From contig NZ_JAYFNG010000002.1 in assembly GCF_034933565.1 (NCBI RefSeq), forward strand, positions 183,924-247,923: a stretch of DNA of 64,000 nucleotides, written 5' to 3'. Each line of letters begins with the position of its first letter. Positions within the stretch are counted from its first letter, which is position 1. A program made the position numbers and the translations under genes. The notes beneath the pieces are model-generated. The model was not told where the DNA came from and searched no databases. It worked only from the letters and a program-made list of their open reading frames with translations. This document shows positions 17,453 to 26,312 of this stretch, in pieces. The DNA is from Raineyella sp034933565 (GTDB lineage: Bacteria > Actinomycetota > Actinomycetes > Propionibacteriales > Propionibacteriaceae).

Positions 17453-18597
17453 AGATCGCGCAGGTCGTCACGCTGGTCTCTCCGGACGGGGCGTACGGCG
17501 GCCCACTTCGGGTGGCGGCGAACCAGCTCCGGGCACTCCGGTCATCGGGGCACACAGTCAGACTCTTCGCTGCGCATCGTGGCTATGCCACCGCTCCGAC
17601 TCAATTGCTCGGGGTGCCTCTGACGACGCGGACTGCTCGGATGCTCCTTCCGGGGACCGGGTTTGCTGGCCTCTCGTCGCTTCCACTGCTCGATCTGCTG
17701 CGACGAGAACTCCCGCGATACGACGTCGTACATGTCCACTTGGCTCGTGATCTGGTGACCATGCCAGCGGCTCGATTGGCGCTCGGACTGGGACTGCCGG
17801 TGGTTCTCCAGACGCACGGAATGGTTGACGCCTCATCCCACTGGCTTGCTCGACCGCTGGATACCTTGATGACGCGACCCGTGCTGCGCCGAGCCGACCG
17901 CACCCTGTACCTGACCGAGCGAGAACGGCGTGATCTGGAGCAGGTCAGCCGCGGGGAGGCCCGCCTCACCGAGCTGACGAACGGGGTACCGGTTCCTCCG
18001 GTCGATCTGGCGGGCGAGGAGAAGTCATCGGTTGAGGTTCTCTTTCTGGCCCGGCTCCATGCCAGAAAACGTCCTGGCGTGTTCGTCGAGGCCGCGCGCC
18101 GGCTGGCGGTGGAGTACCCGGATGTCGCCTTCACTTTGGTGGGACCGGATGAGGGGGAAGGGGCCGCAGTCCAGAAGCAGATCGCGGACGCCGGTATCTC
18201 GACCATTGGCTGGGAGGGGGCTCTCGATCCCGACAGGACGCTCGATCGGATGCGGCGTGCGAGCATCTATGTCCTGCCGTCTGTGGACGAGCCCTTTCCG
18301 ATGAGCGTGCTCGAGGCAGCCTCCTGCGGTCTCCCCTGCGTGGTGACCGACACCTGCGGGCTGGCGCGGGCTGTCGACCGGTGGTGTGCCGGGGCGGTCG
18401 TCGACGACTCCACGGAGATGCTGGTCGGCGCGATCCGGGAACTTCTCACCGACGGGCGTGTCCGCCAGGAGAGGGCGCGCAACGCCCGGGCCATGGTGCA
18501 GGAGGAGTTCGGGATCGGTGCCGTGGCCCGTGGGTTGGAGACCGTCTACGCGGACGTGACCGCGACGGCGTCGGCAGGGGCCGGAGGTAAGGCGTGA
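17449..18597 (+). CDS. Glycosyltransferase family 4
   Basis: GT-B glycosyltransferase of 382 residues. ATG 17449 begins MKIAQVVTLVSPDGAYGGPL, the usual N-terminus for this group, and overlaps the acetyltransferase stop by 4 nt. The donor-binding C-terminal domain includes EVLFLARLHARKRPGVFVEA, FTLVGPDEGEG and the E-x7-E region near LPSVDEPFPMSVLEAASCG. It adds one sugar to the lipid-linked unit; donor and linkage are unknown. A GTGA overlap connects it to the flippase gene. Confidence 0.88.
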   Translation: MKIAQVVTLVSPDGAYGGPLRVAANQLRALRSSGHTVRLFAAHRGYATAPTQLLGVPLTTRTARMLLPGTGFAGLSSLPLLDLLRRELPRYDVVHVHLARDLVTMPAARLALGLGLPVVLQTHGMVDASSHWLARPLDTLMTRPVLRRADRTLYLTERERRDLEQVSRGEARLTELTNGVPVPPVDLAGEEKSSVEVLFLARLHARKRPGVFVEAARRLAVEYPDVAFTLVGPDEGEGAAVQKQIADAGISTIGWEGALDPDRTLDRMRRASIYVLPSVDEPFPMSVLEAASCGLPCVVTDTCGLARAVDRWCAGAVVDDSTEMLVGAIRELLTDGRVRQERARNARAMVQEEFGIGAVARGLETVYADVTATASAGAGGKA

Positions 18598-19811
18598 TCA
18601 TCGGCGGGGCAAGGACCCGTCAGCTCTGCGCACTGTTCGACGTCGCTGCCACGAGCTTGCTCACCCTGACGTTGTCGCTCGCTGCCGCGCGAACGCTGGG
18701 TGTTGCTGATTTCGGCCGGTACGGCATCAGCGTGACTGTGGCCTCCATCGTGCTGTCCCTCGTCCAGGGTGGCCTGATCGACTACCAGCTGAGGCGCCAT
18801 CGGGATCTCTCCAGCGCGGCCTTCTGGGGCGTCGAGCGCTGGTTCCCCGTCGCCGCCGTCGTCGGTGTCGCGCTGGGCGTCGTGGCTTACGCGATGCCGG
18901 CCGGAGCGGTCGACACTGGAGTCGGCACCCTCGTGTATGTGGCGATGGGCGCTGTGATCGTCTACCTCTACGCCCGGACGTACTGGGTGCGCGCCTATCT
19001 GACCAAGGCCTCACGTGAGATGACGAGTCTCGCGATCTCCGGCACGAACCTGGCTCTTGCGGCGGGTCTCGTGACACTCCTGCTACGGGTGTCTTCGCAC
19101 GGTTGGTTGCCCTTGTTGTGGGTCCACCTGGCATCGATGGGACTGACCGGCATCGTCGGCCATCGCATCCTGGCCGGGCGGCGATCCGGCGACACGGTCG
19201 GCAGTGGCTGGAACATGGCCTACGCCTGGGAGAACCTCGCGCTGGTCTCGGCCATGCAGATCTCCAGCGTCGTCGCGGCCCCGAGACTGGGACTGTCCTT
19301 CAACGCCGGACTGCGCGGAGCCTCCACGCTCCTGGGACCACTGAACGTGTTGTTCGGGGGCGCCCGGCTCACCCTGCTGCCTCGCATGGCCAGGTCCCCC
19401 CGCTCCCGTCAGCTGCTGGTGGGATCCTCCGCGGCCCTCTCCCTGGCCGGCCTGGGCTGGGTCGTCATCCTCTACTGGCTCTTGGTGTTCGCGGGTCCCG
19501 CTGTGCTGGGGGACAGCTGGCAGGTGACCCGGGACATGCTGCCGTGGGTCGGTGCCACCTACGTCACGCAAGGGGCCTACCTCGCCGCGTTCATCCACGC
19601 CCGGGCCGTGGTCCTGGACTCCGTGGTGCGATCGGCGCGGGTCGTGCAGCTGGGGCTGGTCGTGCTCGGGACCGCTGTCGCCATGGTGGCGGTGGATTGG
19701 CGGATATATGTGGCGGGGAACGCGCTCGCCAATGTCGTGGCCTTCCTGATGATCTTCTCCGCCGGCTCGGCGAGAGCCTCGGTGGAGGCACGAGGAGGGG
19801 CGCAGCCATGA
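18594..19811 (+). CDS. Polysaccharide repeat-unit flippase (Wzx-like)
   Basis: Polytopic membrane protein of 405 residues with about 11-12 hydrophobic spans, e.g. LLTLTLSLAAARTLGVADFG at the N-terminus, the usual first helix of the MATE/MVF Wzx family. It would turn the undecaprenyl-linked repeat unit to the outer face for polymerisation. GTG 18594 overlaps the upstream stop. Its own TGA overlaps the ATG of a 34-codon reading frame (19808-19912). Sequence conservation in this family is low, so the assignment rests on topology and context. Confidence 0.82.
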   Translation: MIIGGARTRQLCALFDVAATSLLTLTLSLAAARTLGVADFGRYGISVTVASIVLSLVQGGLIDYQLRRHRDLSSAAFWGVERWFPVAAVVGVALGVVAYAMPAGAVDTGVGTLVYVAMGAVIVYLYARTYWVRAYLTKASREMTSLAISGTNLALAAGLVTLLLRVSSHGWLPLLWVHLASMGLTGIVGHRILAGRRSGDTVGSGWNMAYAWENLALVSAMQISSVVAAPRLGLSFNAGLRGASTLLGPLNVLFGGARLTLLPRMARSPRSRQLLVGSSAALSLAGLGWVVILYWLLVFAGPAVLGDSWQVTRDMLPWVGATYVTQGAYLAAFIHARAVVLDSVVRSARVVQLGLVVLGTAVAMVAVDWRIYVAGNALANVVAFLMIFSAGSARASVEARGGAQP

Positions 19812-19912
19812 CGCGCCGCCGACCCGGGACGTCCGCGTCCCGCGCCCCAGGAACGCCCGACCGGCCAGTCCGGTGTCGCACTGTCAGCCGTCGACCTGCG
19901 AGGTTCGCGTGA
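19808..19912 (+). CDS. 34-codon bridging ORF between flippase and glycosyltransferase genes
   Basis: A small open frame that exactly fills the gap between two exopolysaccharide genes. Its ATG (19808-19810) shares bases with the flippase TGA, and its TGA (19910-19912) shares bases with the GTG start (19909-19911) of the next glycosyltransferase. The product would be Arg/Pro-rich (MTRRRPGTSASRAPGTPDRP at the N-terminus) with no domain. It may be a translational-coupling relay or a remnant. Coding status is unproven. Confidence 0.4.
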   Translation: MTRRRPGTSASRAPGTPDRPVRCRTVSRRPARFA

Positions 19913-21036
19913 ACAATCGACCAACCAAGGTGATCCACTATTACGCCCGTTTCGGTGAGCACAGGTCCGGCGTGACCGAGAGCATCGCGACCTGGCTGCG
20001 GATCGCGTCCGCGGAGTATCCGACAGAGTTGTGGATGGCACCCCTGCGGCACCGCGTGGTGCATCGGGACCTGCGGGTTGTGCGCGGTCTCGACACCGAG
20101 ATCTCCGAGGTGCCGCATCTCGGACGGCGACGCCCGACATATCTTCCTCTCCTGCCGTGGTGGAGGATCCGACGCGGCGACATCTTTGTGGTGCACGAGG
20201 GCTGGGTGCTGTCGAACACAGTCGCCGTCGCGATCGCCCGAGCGCGGGGCGCCGTCTGTATCGGTGTGCCGCACGGCGTGTACGAGCCGCAGCTGACGGA
20301 GACCATGCGCGACTTGCTGGGGGTGCGTCGGCTTGTGGAGAGGATGACGTTGCGGGGCCTGGATCGCCTGCACGTCTTCTACAGTTCCGAGGCGGAACTT
20401 GCGGAGGCAGTGGCGGGGCGTGGGATCCCCAGCGGCGCCTTTCCGAATCCTGCCCCGCCGGTTGCCCCGACAGCCGCCTGGAACCGTGACGGAGCCGACG
20501 ACTACTACCTGTGGCTGGGCAGATTCGATGTGAAGCACAAGGGGCTGGACCGGTTGGTGGAGTTGTGGGCAACCCTGGACGCGCCGCGCCCACGACTCGT
20601 CCTGGCGGGACCGGACGTCGATGGGGGCAAAGCGGTCGTGCGGGGCCTCATCGAAAAGCTCGGGCTCCGGGGAACCGTCTCGATGCGCGATTCGGTGGAC
20701 GGCGCGGAGAAGGCGGAGCTCATCCGTCGGGCCGCCGGATATGTGCACCCGAGCCGTTGGGAGTCCTGCAGCATGATCCTGAACGAAATGGTCGCCGTTG
20801 GCGTGCCGTCCTTGGTGACCGAGGGCATCCATGCGGCCGAGCCGATGCGGCGCGCAGGTGTTGTCACCACGTACGCCGATTCGACATCGTTCCGCGCTGG
20901 CTTGACGCGCCTGCGGGGGTCGGGGGTCGGAGGTCAGCCGCAACGGGAAAGGGCACTCGCCTTCAGCGAGGCAGTGGTCGGGGACTCCTATCGCCGGTGG
21001 CTCAGGGAGACGATCGTGGAGCGGGGAGACAGATGA
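19909..21036 (+). CDS. Glycosyltransferase (GT-B)
   Basis: A 375-residue glycosyltransferase. GTG 19909 is chosen over an in-frame GTG at 19873 because it starts the VNNRPTKVIHYYARFGEH segment, has GAGG upstream and overlaps the preceding TGA. The C-terminal half carries YYLWLGRFDVKHKGLDRLVE, LVLAGPDVDGG, and VHPSRWESCSMILNEMVAVG with the acidic donor-site residues of GT4 enzymes. It probably adds another sugar of the repeat unit. It is joined by ATGA to the pyruvyl transferase gene. Confidence 0.85.
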   Translation: MNNRPTKVIHYYARFGEHRSGVTESIATWLRIASAEYPTELWMAPLRHRVVHRDLRVVRGLDTEISEVPHLGRRRPTYLPLLPWWRIRRGDIFVVHEGWVLSNTVAVAIARARGAVCIGVPHGVYEPQLTETMRDLLGVRRLVERMTLRGLDRLHVFYSSEAELAEAVAGRGIPSGAFPNPAPPVAPTAAWNRDGADDYYLWLGRFDVKHKGLDRLVELWATLDAPRPRLVLAGPDVDGGKAVVRGLIEKLGLRGTVSMRDSVDGAEKAELIRRAAGYVHPSRWESCSMILNEMVAVGVPSLVTEGIHAAEPMRRAGVVTTYADSTSFRAGLTRLRGSGVGGQPQRERALAFSEAVVGDSYRRWLRETIVERGDR

Positions 21037-22013
21037 ACCGGACCGGGCCCGACTGGGGCGAGAAGTTGGATCTCCGCCTGAGCGAGGTGATTAGCCCCGG
21101 TAGGGACGTGGCCTTCTTCGACTATCCGTTCCACCTCAATCCGGGAGATGCGGCGATCGCCGCGGGCGAGTTGGCCTGGCTGGCGCGGAACGCCTCCCGG
21201 GTGGTGTGCATGACCCGCCGGGAGACGGTGGAGAGCGGGTACTGGCCGGACCTGCGCGAGGGGGTGACCCTGCTGTTCCACGGAGGAGGCAACATCGGCG
21301 ACCTCTACCCCGAGCATCGCGTGCTCCTTGAACGGATGCTGCTGAGATACCCGGACCACGATGCTGTGATGCTGCCCCAATCGATGAACTTCCGTGATCC
21401 TGCTAAGGCTGCGGCCCTTGAGGCCGCGGTCGGCGGGCACCGCGGGCGCGTGACGATGATGTGGCGGGACACGAGGAGTCTCGGGACCGCGAGTCGTCTT
21501 GTCCCGGGTGCGCGACATCTGCTCTCGCCGGATGCCGCTGCCGGCTTCACCGGATGGCAACGTCTGTCCGGCCCGGTCACCGCTGTGACCCACCTGCTGC
21601 GGCACGACGAGGAATCGAGCAGCCTGCCCCCCGGTGACATCGAGTCGGGAGACTGGCCGTATTCCGCGACGGACAAGCTGGCCTGGCAGGCGATGCGGTG
21701 GCGTCATCGCCTACTGGACGTCACTCCGGCCAGGACCGATGGGCAACGCCGGGATCTCTACCTGTGTCTTTCGGCGATGAGTCTCCGGAACGCCCTCGGT
21801 CTGCTGTCGGCGGCGGAGGTCGTGGTGACCGATCGCTTGCACGGCCATATTCTGAGCACCCTCATGGGCATTCCGAACGTCGTCCTGGCAGACTCCTACG
21901 GAAAACTTCGGGACTATTACGAGACGTGGAGTCGTGACCTCCCTTTCACGGCTTTCGCGTCGTCGCGGGATGCGGTTCCGGGTCTTGTCAAGGAAGTGCA
22001 GGGGAAAGTGTGA
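21033..22013 (+). CDS. Polysaccharide pyruvyl transferase
   Basis: Adds a pyruvate ketal to a sugar of the polysaccharide, giving negative charge. The 326-residue protein has the family N-terminus with FFDYPFHLNPGDAAIAAGEL, then LLFHGGGNIGDLYPEHR and the C-terminal VVTDRLHGHILSTLMGIPNV signature. ATG 21033 overlaps the upstream stop by 4 nt. Pyruvyl, acetyl and fucosyl functions in one locus mirror colanic-acid-type polymers. Confidence 0.9.
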   Translation: MNRTGPDWGEKLDLRLSEVISPGRDVAFFDYPFHLNPGDAAIAAGELAWLARNASRVVCMTRRETVESGYWPDLREGVTLLFHGGGNIGDLYPEHRVLLERMLLRYPDHDAVMLPQSMNFRDPAKAAALEAAVGGHRGRVTMMWRDTRSLGTASRLVPGARHLLSPDAAAGFTGWQRLSGPVTAVTHLLRHDEESSSLPPGDIESGDWPYSATDKLAWQAMRWRHRLLDVTPARTDGQRRDLYLCLSAMSLRNALGLLSAAEVVVTDRLHGHILSTLMGIPNVVLADSYGKLRDYYETWSRDLPFTAFASSRDAVPGLVKEVQGKV

Positions 22014-22041
22014 CCCGCGCCAATCCAGGTTCAGGCTCCCG

Positions 22042-23445
22042 GTGACGGAGTATTCGCTGAGCCACCCGTCCTCGCCGGTGAGGCCCGTACACGATGGCCT
22101 TTCGGTGCTGTTCACCCTCGCGGTGGGCATCGTGCTCTCGGCCGTCGTCCCAGTGCTCCTGCTTGATCTGAACTCTGATGGCAGGCCCGCTCCGTGGCCG
22201 CTTCTGGGGGTGCTGATGCTGTCGGGGGTCCTGTTCACCCGGGCGGCATTGGGTGGTGAGCGCAGGCTCCACGAGATGGTGGTCTGGCTCTACACGTATG
22301 GTTTCATGGGGGTGGCGCCAGTTGTCCAGGTCGAGCTCGCCTCGCTTCCGGGCACCACACCGTCGATCGACACGTCGCTGGTTCCCACCGCGGGCTTGCT
22401 CGTCCTGGCGGGCATGGTGTCGTTCATGGTCGGTGGGATCGTGGGACAGCGAGGCGCGTCCGCACCGGTCTCCGTGCGGGGCGTGGACGGACGGCGTACG
22501 CAGGTGCTGACGTTTCTCAGCTGCCTCGTTGCGGCGTATTACCTCGTACGAGTGGGGCCGGCGAACCTGTTCACCTCCCGTATGCACCTGGAGTCGGTGC
22601 GCGCGGGGATATGGGGCGACAGTCCCCTCGGTGCGATCGTCTACGCCTCGACGATCATGGGCCTCCTCGTCTCCTTCACCGCACAGATGAGACTGCGGTG
22701 GCAGGAGAAGCAGGCGGGACGGACATCATTGCCACTCCTGCCGGCTCTGACGCTCATCGCGCTCCTGGTCTGTGCGAATCCCATCAGCACCGCACGCTAT
22801 GTTTTCGGCACTGTGGCACTGGGTGTCCTCGGTGCCTTCGGTGCCTACCGAACGATCCGTGGATATCGAATTATTTCATTTCTCGCGCTTCTGGGGCTGT
22901 TCTTCATTTTCCCGGTCCTCGACGCTTTTCGATATACGACTTCTGGAGACCGAATTTCGCTCAGTCTGCTCTCCGCCTTGGCCGGAGGCGATTTCGACTC
23001 CTTCGCCCAAGTGATCAACGCCCTTACCTACGTGAGGGACATGGGGGTGACGTGGGGCCATCAGATGCTGGGCGTGGTGCTTTTCTGGGTCCCTCGCTCG
23101 CTGTGGTCGGGAAAGCCGTTGGACTCCGGGCCTCTGTTGGCTGTGCACCAGGGATATGGCTTCACGAACCTGTCCGCCCCATTGTGGGCCGAGTTCTATC
23201 TGAACTGGGGGTGGGTCGGTGTGATCGGGGGGATGTTCTTGTTCGGCATGTGGGTCCGGAGGGCCGACCAACGCGCGAACATCCTCCTCGGCCGGAGTCC
23301 CGTTCCGGGTCCGTGGACGGCGATCATCCCGTTTTATCTGCTGATCGTGCTCCGCGGATCACTGCTGCAGGCCATGACCTACTTGGTAATCGTGGTGATC
23401 GGCGGCTGGTTCGTGCGGCAGGGTGCGCAGTCGCGAGTTGATTGA
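22042..23445 (+). CDS. O-antigen/exopolysaccharide polymerase (Wzy-like)
   Basis: Polytopic protein of 467 residues with about 10-12 membrane spans, e.g. LSVLFTLAVGIVLSAVVPVL and LALLGLFFIFPVLDAF. A large outside loop with DMGVTWGHQMLGVVLFWVPR and SLWSGKPLDSG is typical of oligosaccharide repeat-unit polymerases. GTG 22042 is chosen as the start, 28 bp after the pyruvyl transferase stop; its ribosome site is weak, and an in-frame ATG at 21970 inside the upstream gene is an alternative. Base composition drops toward A/T around 22850-23000, a sign of foreign origin common to wzy genes. Confidence 0.82.
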   Translation: MTEYSLSHPSSPVRPVHDGLSVLFTLAVGIVLSAVVPVLLLDLNSDGRPAPWPLLGVLMLSGVLFTRAALGGERRLHEMVVWLYTYGFMGVAPVVQVELASLPGTTPSIDTSLVPTAGLLVLAGMVSFMVGGIVGQRGASAPVSVRGVDGRRTQVLTFLSCLVAAYYLVRVGPANLFTSRMHLESVRAGIWGDSPLGAIVYASTIMGLLVSFTAQMRLRWQEKQAGRTSLPLLPALTLIALLVCANPISTARYVFGTVALGVLGAFGAYRTIRGYRIISFLALLGLFFIFPVLDAFRYTTSGDRISLSLLSALAGGDFDSFAQVINALTYVRDMGVTWGHQMLGVVLFWVPRSLWSGKPLDSGPLLAVHQGYGFTNLSAPLWAEFYLNWGWVGVIGGMFLFGMWVRRADQRANILLGRSPVPGPWTAIIPFYLLIVLRGSLLQAMTYLVIVVIGGWFVRQGAQSRVD

Positions 23446-23626
23446 GACGCGGCGGTCCTCCGCCCGCTCACCCACCTCATCGGGTCAGTCACAGATGGGT
23501 CAGGTGACCGCCAAGTGGATGTGGCCATATTTTGGCACTTCGCCTACGATCTCCTCGACCGGCTCCCGGTCGTCCGACACGATCCCGAGTCGCGACGCCC
23601 TGGAGAGAAGGCAGACGGGGGAAGCG

Positions 23627-23794
23627 GTGAGCGACGAGTACCGGGTCGAGGTGACCGAGGGCGGAACGGTGATGCTGCAGGTGGGTGACTACCTGCTTTG
23701 CCTGTTGCCTGCTGCCGCCAGCCGCTTGGCCACAGAGCTGGGGCAGGCAGCGGCCCAGGGCGCGAAGATCCGCTCCGATCGAGGCACGTCCTGA
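23627..23794 (+). CDS. Small hypothetical protein (55 aa)
   Basis: A 55-residue protein starting at GTG 23627 behind a GGGGGAA ribosome site. It begins VSDEYRVEVTEGGTVMLQVG and ends in an amphipathic Ala-rich helix, with a short hydrophobic strand YLLCLLPA in between. I do not recognise it. It sits alone between the polymerase gene and the convergent rfbA; 23446-23626 shows nothing else. Confidence 0.45.
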   Translation: MSDEYRVEVTEGGTVMLQVGDYLLCLLPAAASRLATELGQAAAQGAKIRSDRGTS

Positions 23795-23844
23795 AATCGA
23801 GGCACGTCCTGAACCTGATCAGCGCCCCACCGACCTCGACGGGA

Positions 23845-24723
23845 TCAGTCTGATTCCTGGTGGCGGCGCAGTACGTCCAGGAGGTAGTCGCCGTAGCCCG
23901 ACTTCTTCAGCCGCAGCGCCCGGTCGCGCAGCGCATCGTCGCTGAGGAAGCCCATCCGCCAGGCGGCCTCCTCCGGACAGCCGACCTGGAGTCCTTGGCG
24001 CTTCTGCAGCGTGTGGACGTAGTTCGACGCGTCGAGCAGCGAGTCGAAGGTGCCCGTGTCCAGCCAGGCGGTGCCCCGCGGCAGGACCTCGACCTGCAGC
24101 CGGCCCTCGCGCAGGTAGTGCTGGTTGACGTCGGTGATCTCGTACTCCCCGCGGGGTGAGGGCTGCAGTGCGCGGGCGATGTCGACAACGGTGTTGTCGT
24201 AGAAATAGAGCCCGGGGACCGCATACTGCGACTTCGGCGCAGCGGGCTTCTCCTCGATGGACATCGCCCGCCCGGCAGCGTCGAATTCGACCACACCGTA
24301 CGCCGTGGGGTCGGCCACCCAGTAGGCGAAGACGGCGGCTCCGTCCAGTTCGTTGAACCGCTGGAGCCGGGTGCCCAACCCTGGGCCGTAGAAGATGTTG
24401 TCGCCGAGGACCAGCGCGACCTTCTCGTCGCCGATGAAGTCGGCTCCGATGGTGAACGCCTGGGCCAGCCCCTTCGGCTCGGGCTGTTGGGCGAACGTGA
24501 TGGAAACGCCGTACTGCTCTCCGTCGCCGAGCAGCCGCTCGAAGGCCGGCGCGTCGTGCGGTGTCGTGATGACCAGGATCTCCCGGATGCCCGCGAAGAT
24601 GAGCAGGGACAACGGATAGTAGATCATCGGTTTGTCGTAGACGGGCACCAGTTGCTTGCTGACGCCGAGGGTGATGGGGTGGAGTCGCGTCCCGGATCCC
24701 CCCGCCAGGATGATTCCGCGCAT
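23845..24723 (-). CDS. rfbA: Glucose-1-phosphate thymidylyltransferase
   Basis: Makes dTDP-glucose from glucose-1-phosphate and dTTP, the entry to dTDP-rhamnose and related sugars. The 292-residue protein has GIILAGGSGTRLHPITLGVS at the N-terminus, LVPVYDKPMIYYPLS, VALVLGDNIFYGPG, VEFDAAGRAMSIEEKP and LPRGTAWLDTGT, all RfbA signatures. It is full length. No rfbB, C or D is present in this window, so the downstream sugar is undetermined. Convergent with the polysaccharide operon. Confidence 0.96.
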   Translation of the reverse strand: MRGIILAGGSGTRLHPITLGVSKQLVPVYDKPMIYYPLSLLIFAGIREILVITTPHDAPAFERLLGDGEQYGVSITFAQQPEPKGLAQAFTIGADFIGDEKVALVLGDNIFYGPGLGTRLQRFNELDGAAVFAYWVADPTAYGVVEFDAAGRAMSIEEKPAAPKSQYAVPGLYFYDNTVVDIARALQPSPRGEYEITDVNQHYLREGRLQVEVLPRGTAWLDTGTFDSLLDASNYVHTLQKRQGLQVGCPEEAAWRMGFLSDDALRDRALRLKKSGYGDYLLDVLRRHQESD

Positions 24724-24861
24724 GGCTATGACCTTACTCAGGTACGCAGCCGCGCGACCAGCACGGTGCCATGTGCCCGGCCGACGGCCGAAGGGACGGC
24801 TCCAAGGGCCCGCTGGCCCCGAGGATCTGGCTGGCCCCGAGGATCCGGTTGGCCCGCTCGC

Positions 24862-26028
24862 CTAGTCGCTGCCGAAGAGATCGCGCGTGTAGACCTTGTC
24901 ATCGACGTCGGCCAGTTTCGTGGAGCGTCGGTTGGCCACGATCACGTCCGAGCGCCGCTTGAAGTCGTCCAGGTCCCGGACGACCTCGCTGTGGAAGTAC
25001 ACGTCCTCGTCGTAGAGCGGCTCGTAGAGGAGCACCGTGATGCCCTTGGCCTTGAGGCGCTTCATGATCCCCTGGATGGAGGACTGGCGGAAGTTGTCCG
25101 AGCCGGCCTTCATCGCCAGCCGGTAGATGCCGACCGTCTCGGGATTGCGGGAGAGGATGTCCTCGGCGATGAAGTCCTTACGGGTCGAGTTCGAGTCGAC
25201 GATCGCCTGGATCAGCGTCTGCGGCACCTGGTCGTAGTTGGCCAGCAGCTGGCGGGTGTCCTTGGGCAGGCAGTAGCCGCCGTAGCCGAAGGACGGGTTG
25301 TTGTAGTGGGTGCCGATCCGCGGGTCGAGCCCGACCCCGTCGATGATCTGGCGCGTCGACAGCCCGAAGCGGGCCGCGAAGGTGTCGACCTCGTTGAAGT
25401 ACGCCACCCGCATCGCCAGGTAGGTGTTGGCGAAGAGCTTGATCGCCTCCGCCTCGGTGGCGCCGACCAGGAGCACCGGCGTGTTGTCGTCCAGGGAGCC
25501 CTGGCACAGCAGGCCGGCGAACTGCTCGCCCTTCGGGCAGGGGTCGGCGACGATGATCCGGGACGGGTGCAGGTTGTCGTGGAGCGCCTTGCCCTCCCGG
25601 AGGAACTCGGGGGAGAAGAGGATCGTCCGGTCGGGGAACTCCGCCCGCATCCGCTCGGTGAACCCGACCGGGATCGTCGACTTGATCACGATCGTCGTGT
25701 CCGGGGAGATCTCGGCGATCTGGGCGATCACCGACTCGACGATCGAGGTGTCGAAGAAGTTCGTCTTCTCGTCGTAGTCGGTGGGCGCGGCGATCACCGC
25801 GAAGCTGGCGCCGGCGTACGCCACGACCGGATCGGTGGTCGCGCACAGGTCCAGTTCCCGGTGGGCGAGATAGTCCTCGAGCTCGGCATCGACGATCGGG
25901 CTGCGGCGGGCGTTGACGTCGTCGACCCGCGCCTGGTCGATGTCGAGGGCCACCACCGAATGGTGCTGGGCCAGCAGGACGGCGTTCGCCATCCCGACAT
26001 ATCCCAGTCCGCAGATCGCGATCTTCAT
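24862..26028 (-). CDS. ugd: UDP-glucose 6-dehydrogenase
   Basis: Oxidises UDP-glucose twice to UDP-glucuronate with NAD. The 388-residue protein has N-terminal GLGYVGMANAVLLAQ, IVIKSTIPVGFTERM, FSPEFLREG, and the catalytic-Cys motif SFGYGGYCLPKDTRQL. C-terminal KKR-type segments (FKRRSDVIVANR) complete the short Ugd form. ATG 26028 begins the MKIAICGLGYVG N-terminus. It is separated from rfbA by 138 bp that contain a TGGCCCCGAGGATC direct repeat. It probably supplies glucuronic acid to the same polysaccharide. Confidence 0.93.
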   Translation of the reverse strand: MKIAICGLGYVGMANAVLLAQHHSVVALDIDQARVDDVNARRSPIVDAELEDYLAHRELDLCATTDPVVAYAGASFAVIAAPTDYDEKTNFFDTSIVESVIAQIAEISPDTTIVIKSTIPVGFTERMRAEFPDRTILFSPEFLREGKALHDNLHPSRIIVADPCPKGEQFAGLLCQGSLDDNTPVLLVGATEAEAIKLFANTYLAMRVAYFNEVDTFAARFGLSTRQIIDGVGLDPRIGTHYNNPSFGYGGYCLPKDTRQLLANYDQVPQTLIQAIVDSNSTRKDFIAEDILSRNPETVGIYRLAMKAGSDNFRQSSIQGIMKRLKAKGITVLLYEPLYDEDVYFHSEVVRDLDDFKRRSDVIVANRRSTKLADVDDKVYTRDLFGSD

Positions 26029-26267
26029 GCCGTGGAGCCTCGTATCCCTCAGGCCCTGTCTGTCCGGGCCGATCATCGCCCACTGTACGGGCGGGTCCCG
26101 GACGTCACGAAACCCCGCCGTGATGCGGCTCGCCGCGGTGAACGGAGGGTGAATCGCCCGGTGAACGCGTGGTGACCGACGCTGTGGACCTGCGGGATGC
26201 CGGCCTCGTCGTCCGGGACGGCGCCTCCCCGAAGGATCCGCGCGCGATGTGACGACTCGCATGAGCT

Positions 26268-26306
26268 ACTGGCATCTACTCTGACATTGTTAGAGTAGAT
26301 GCCAGT
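26268..26306. terminator. Perfect 15-bp hairpin downstream of the DHOD-like gene
   Basis: ACTGGCATCTACTCT (26268-26282) is followed after 9 nt by its exact reverse complement (26292-26306). It begins 7 nt beyond the stop of the minus-strand DHOD-like gene, as expected for a transcription terminator or mRNA-stabilising hairpin. There is no U-run. The spacer 26029-26267 contains nothing else I can identify. Confidence 0.5.
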
Positions 26307-26312
26307 GTTCAC

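Noticed and set aside
24487..26175. Long plus-strand frame across rfbA and ugd
   Set aside because: It is the antisense shadow of two enzymes with full catalytic motifs.
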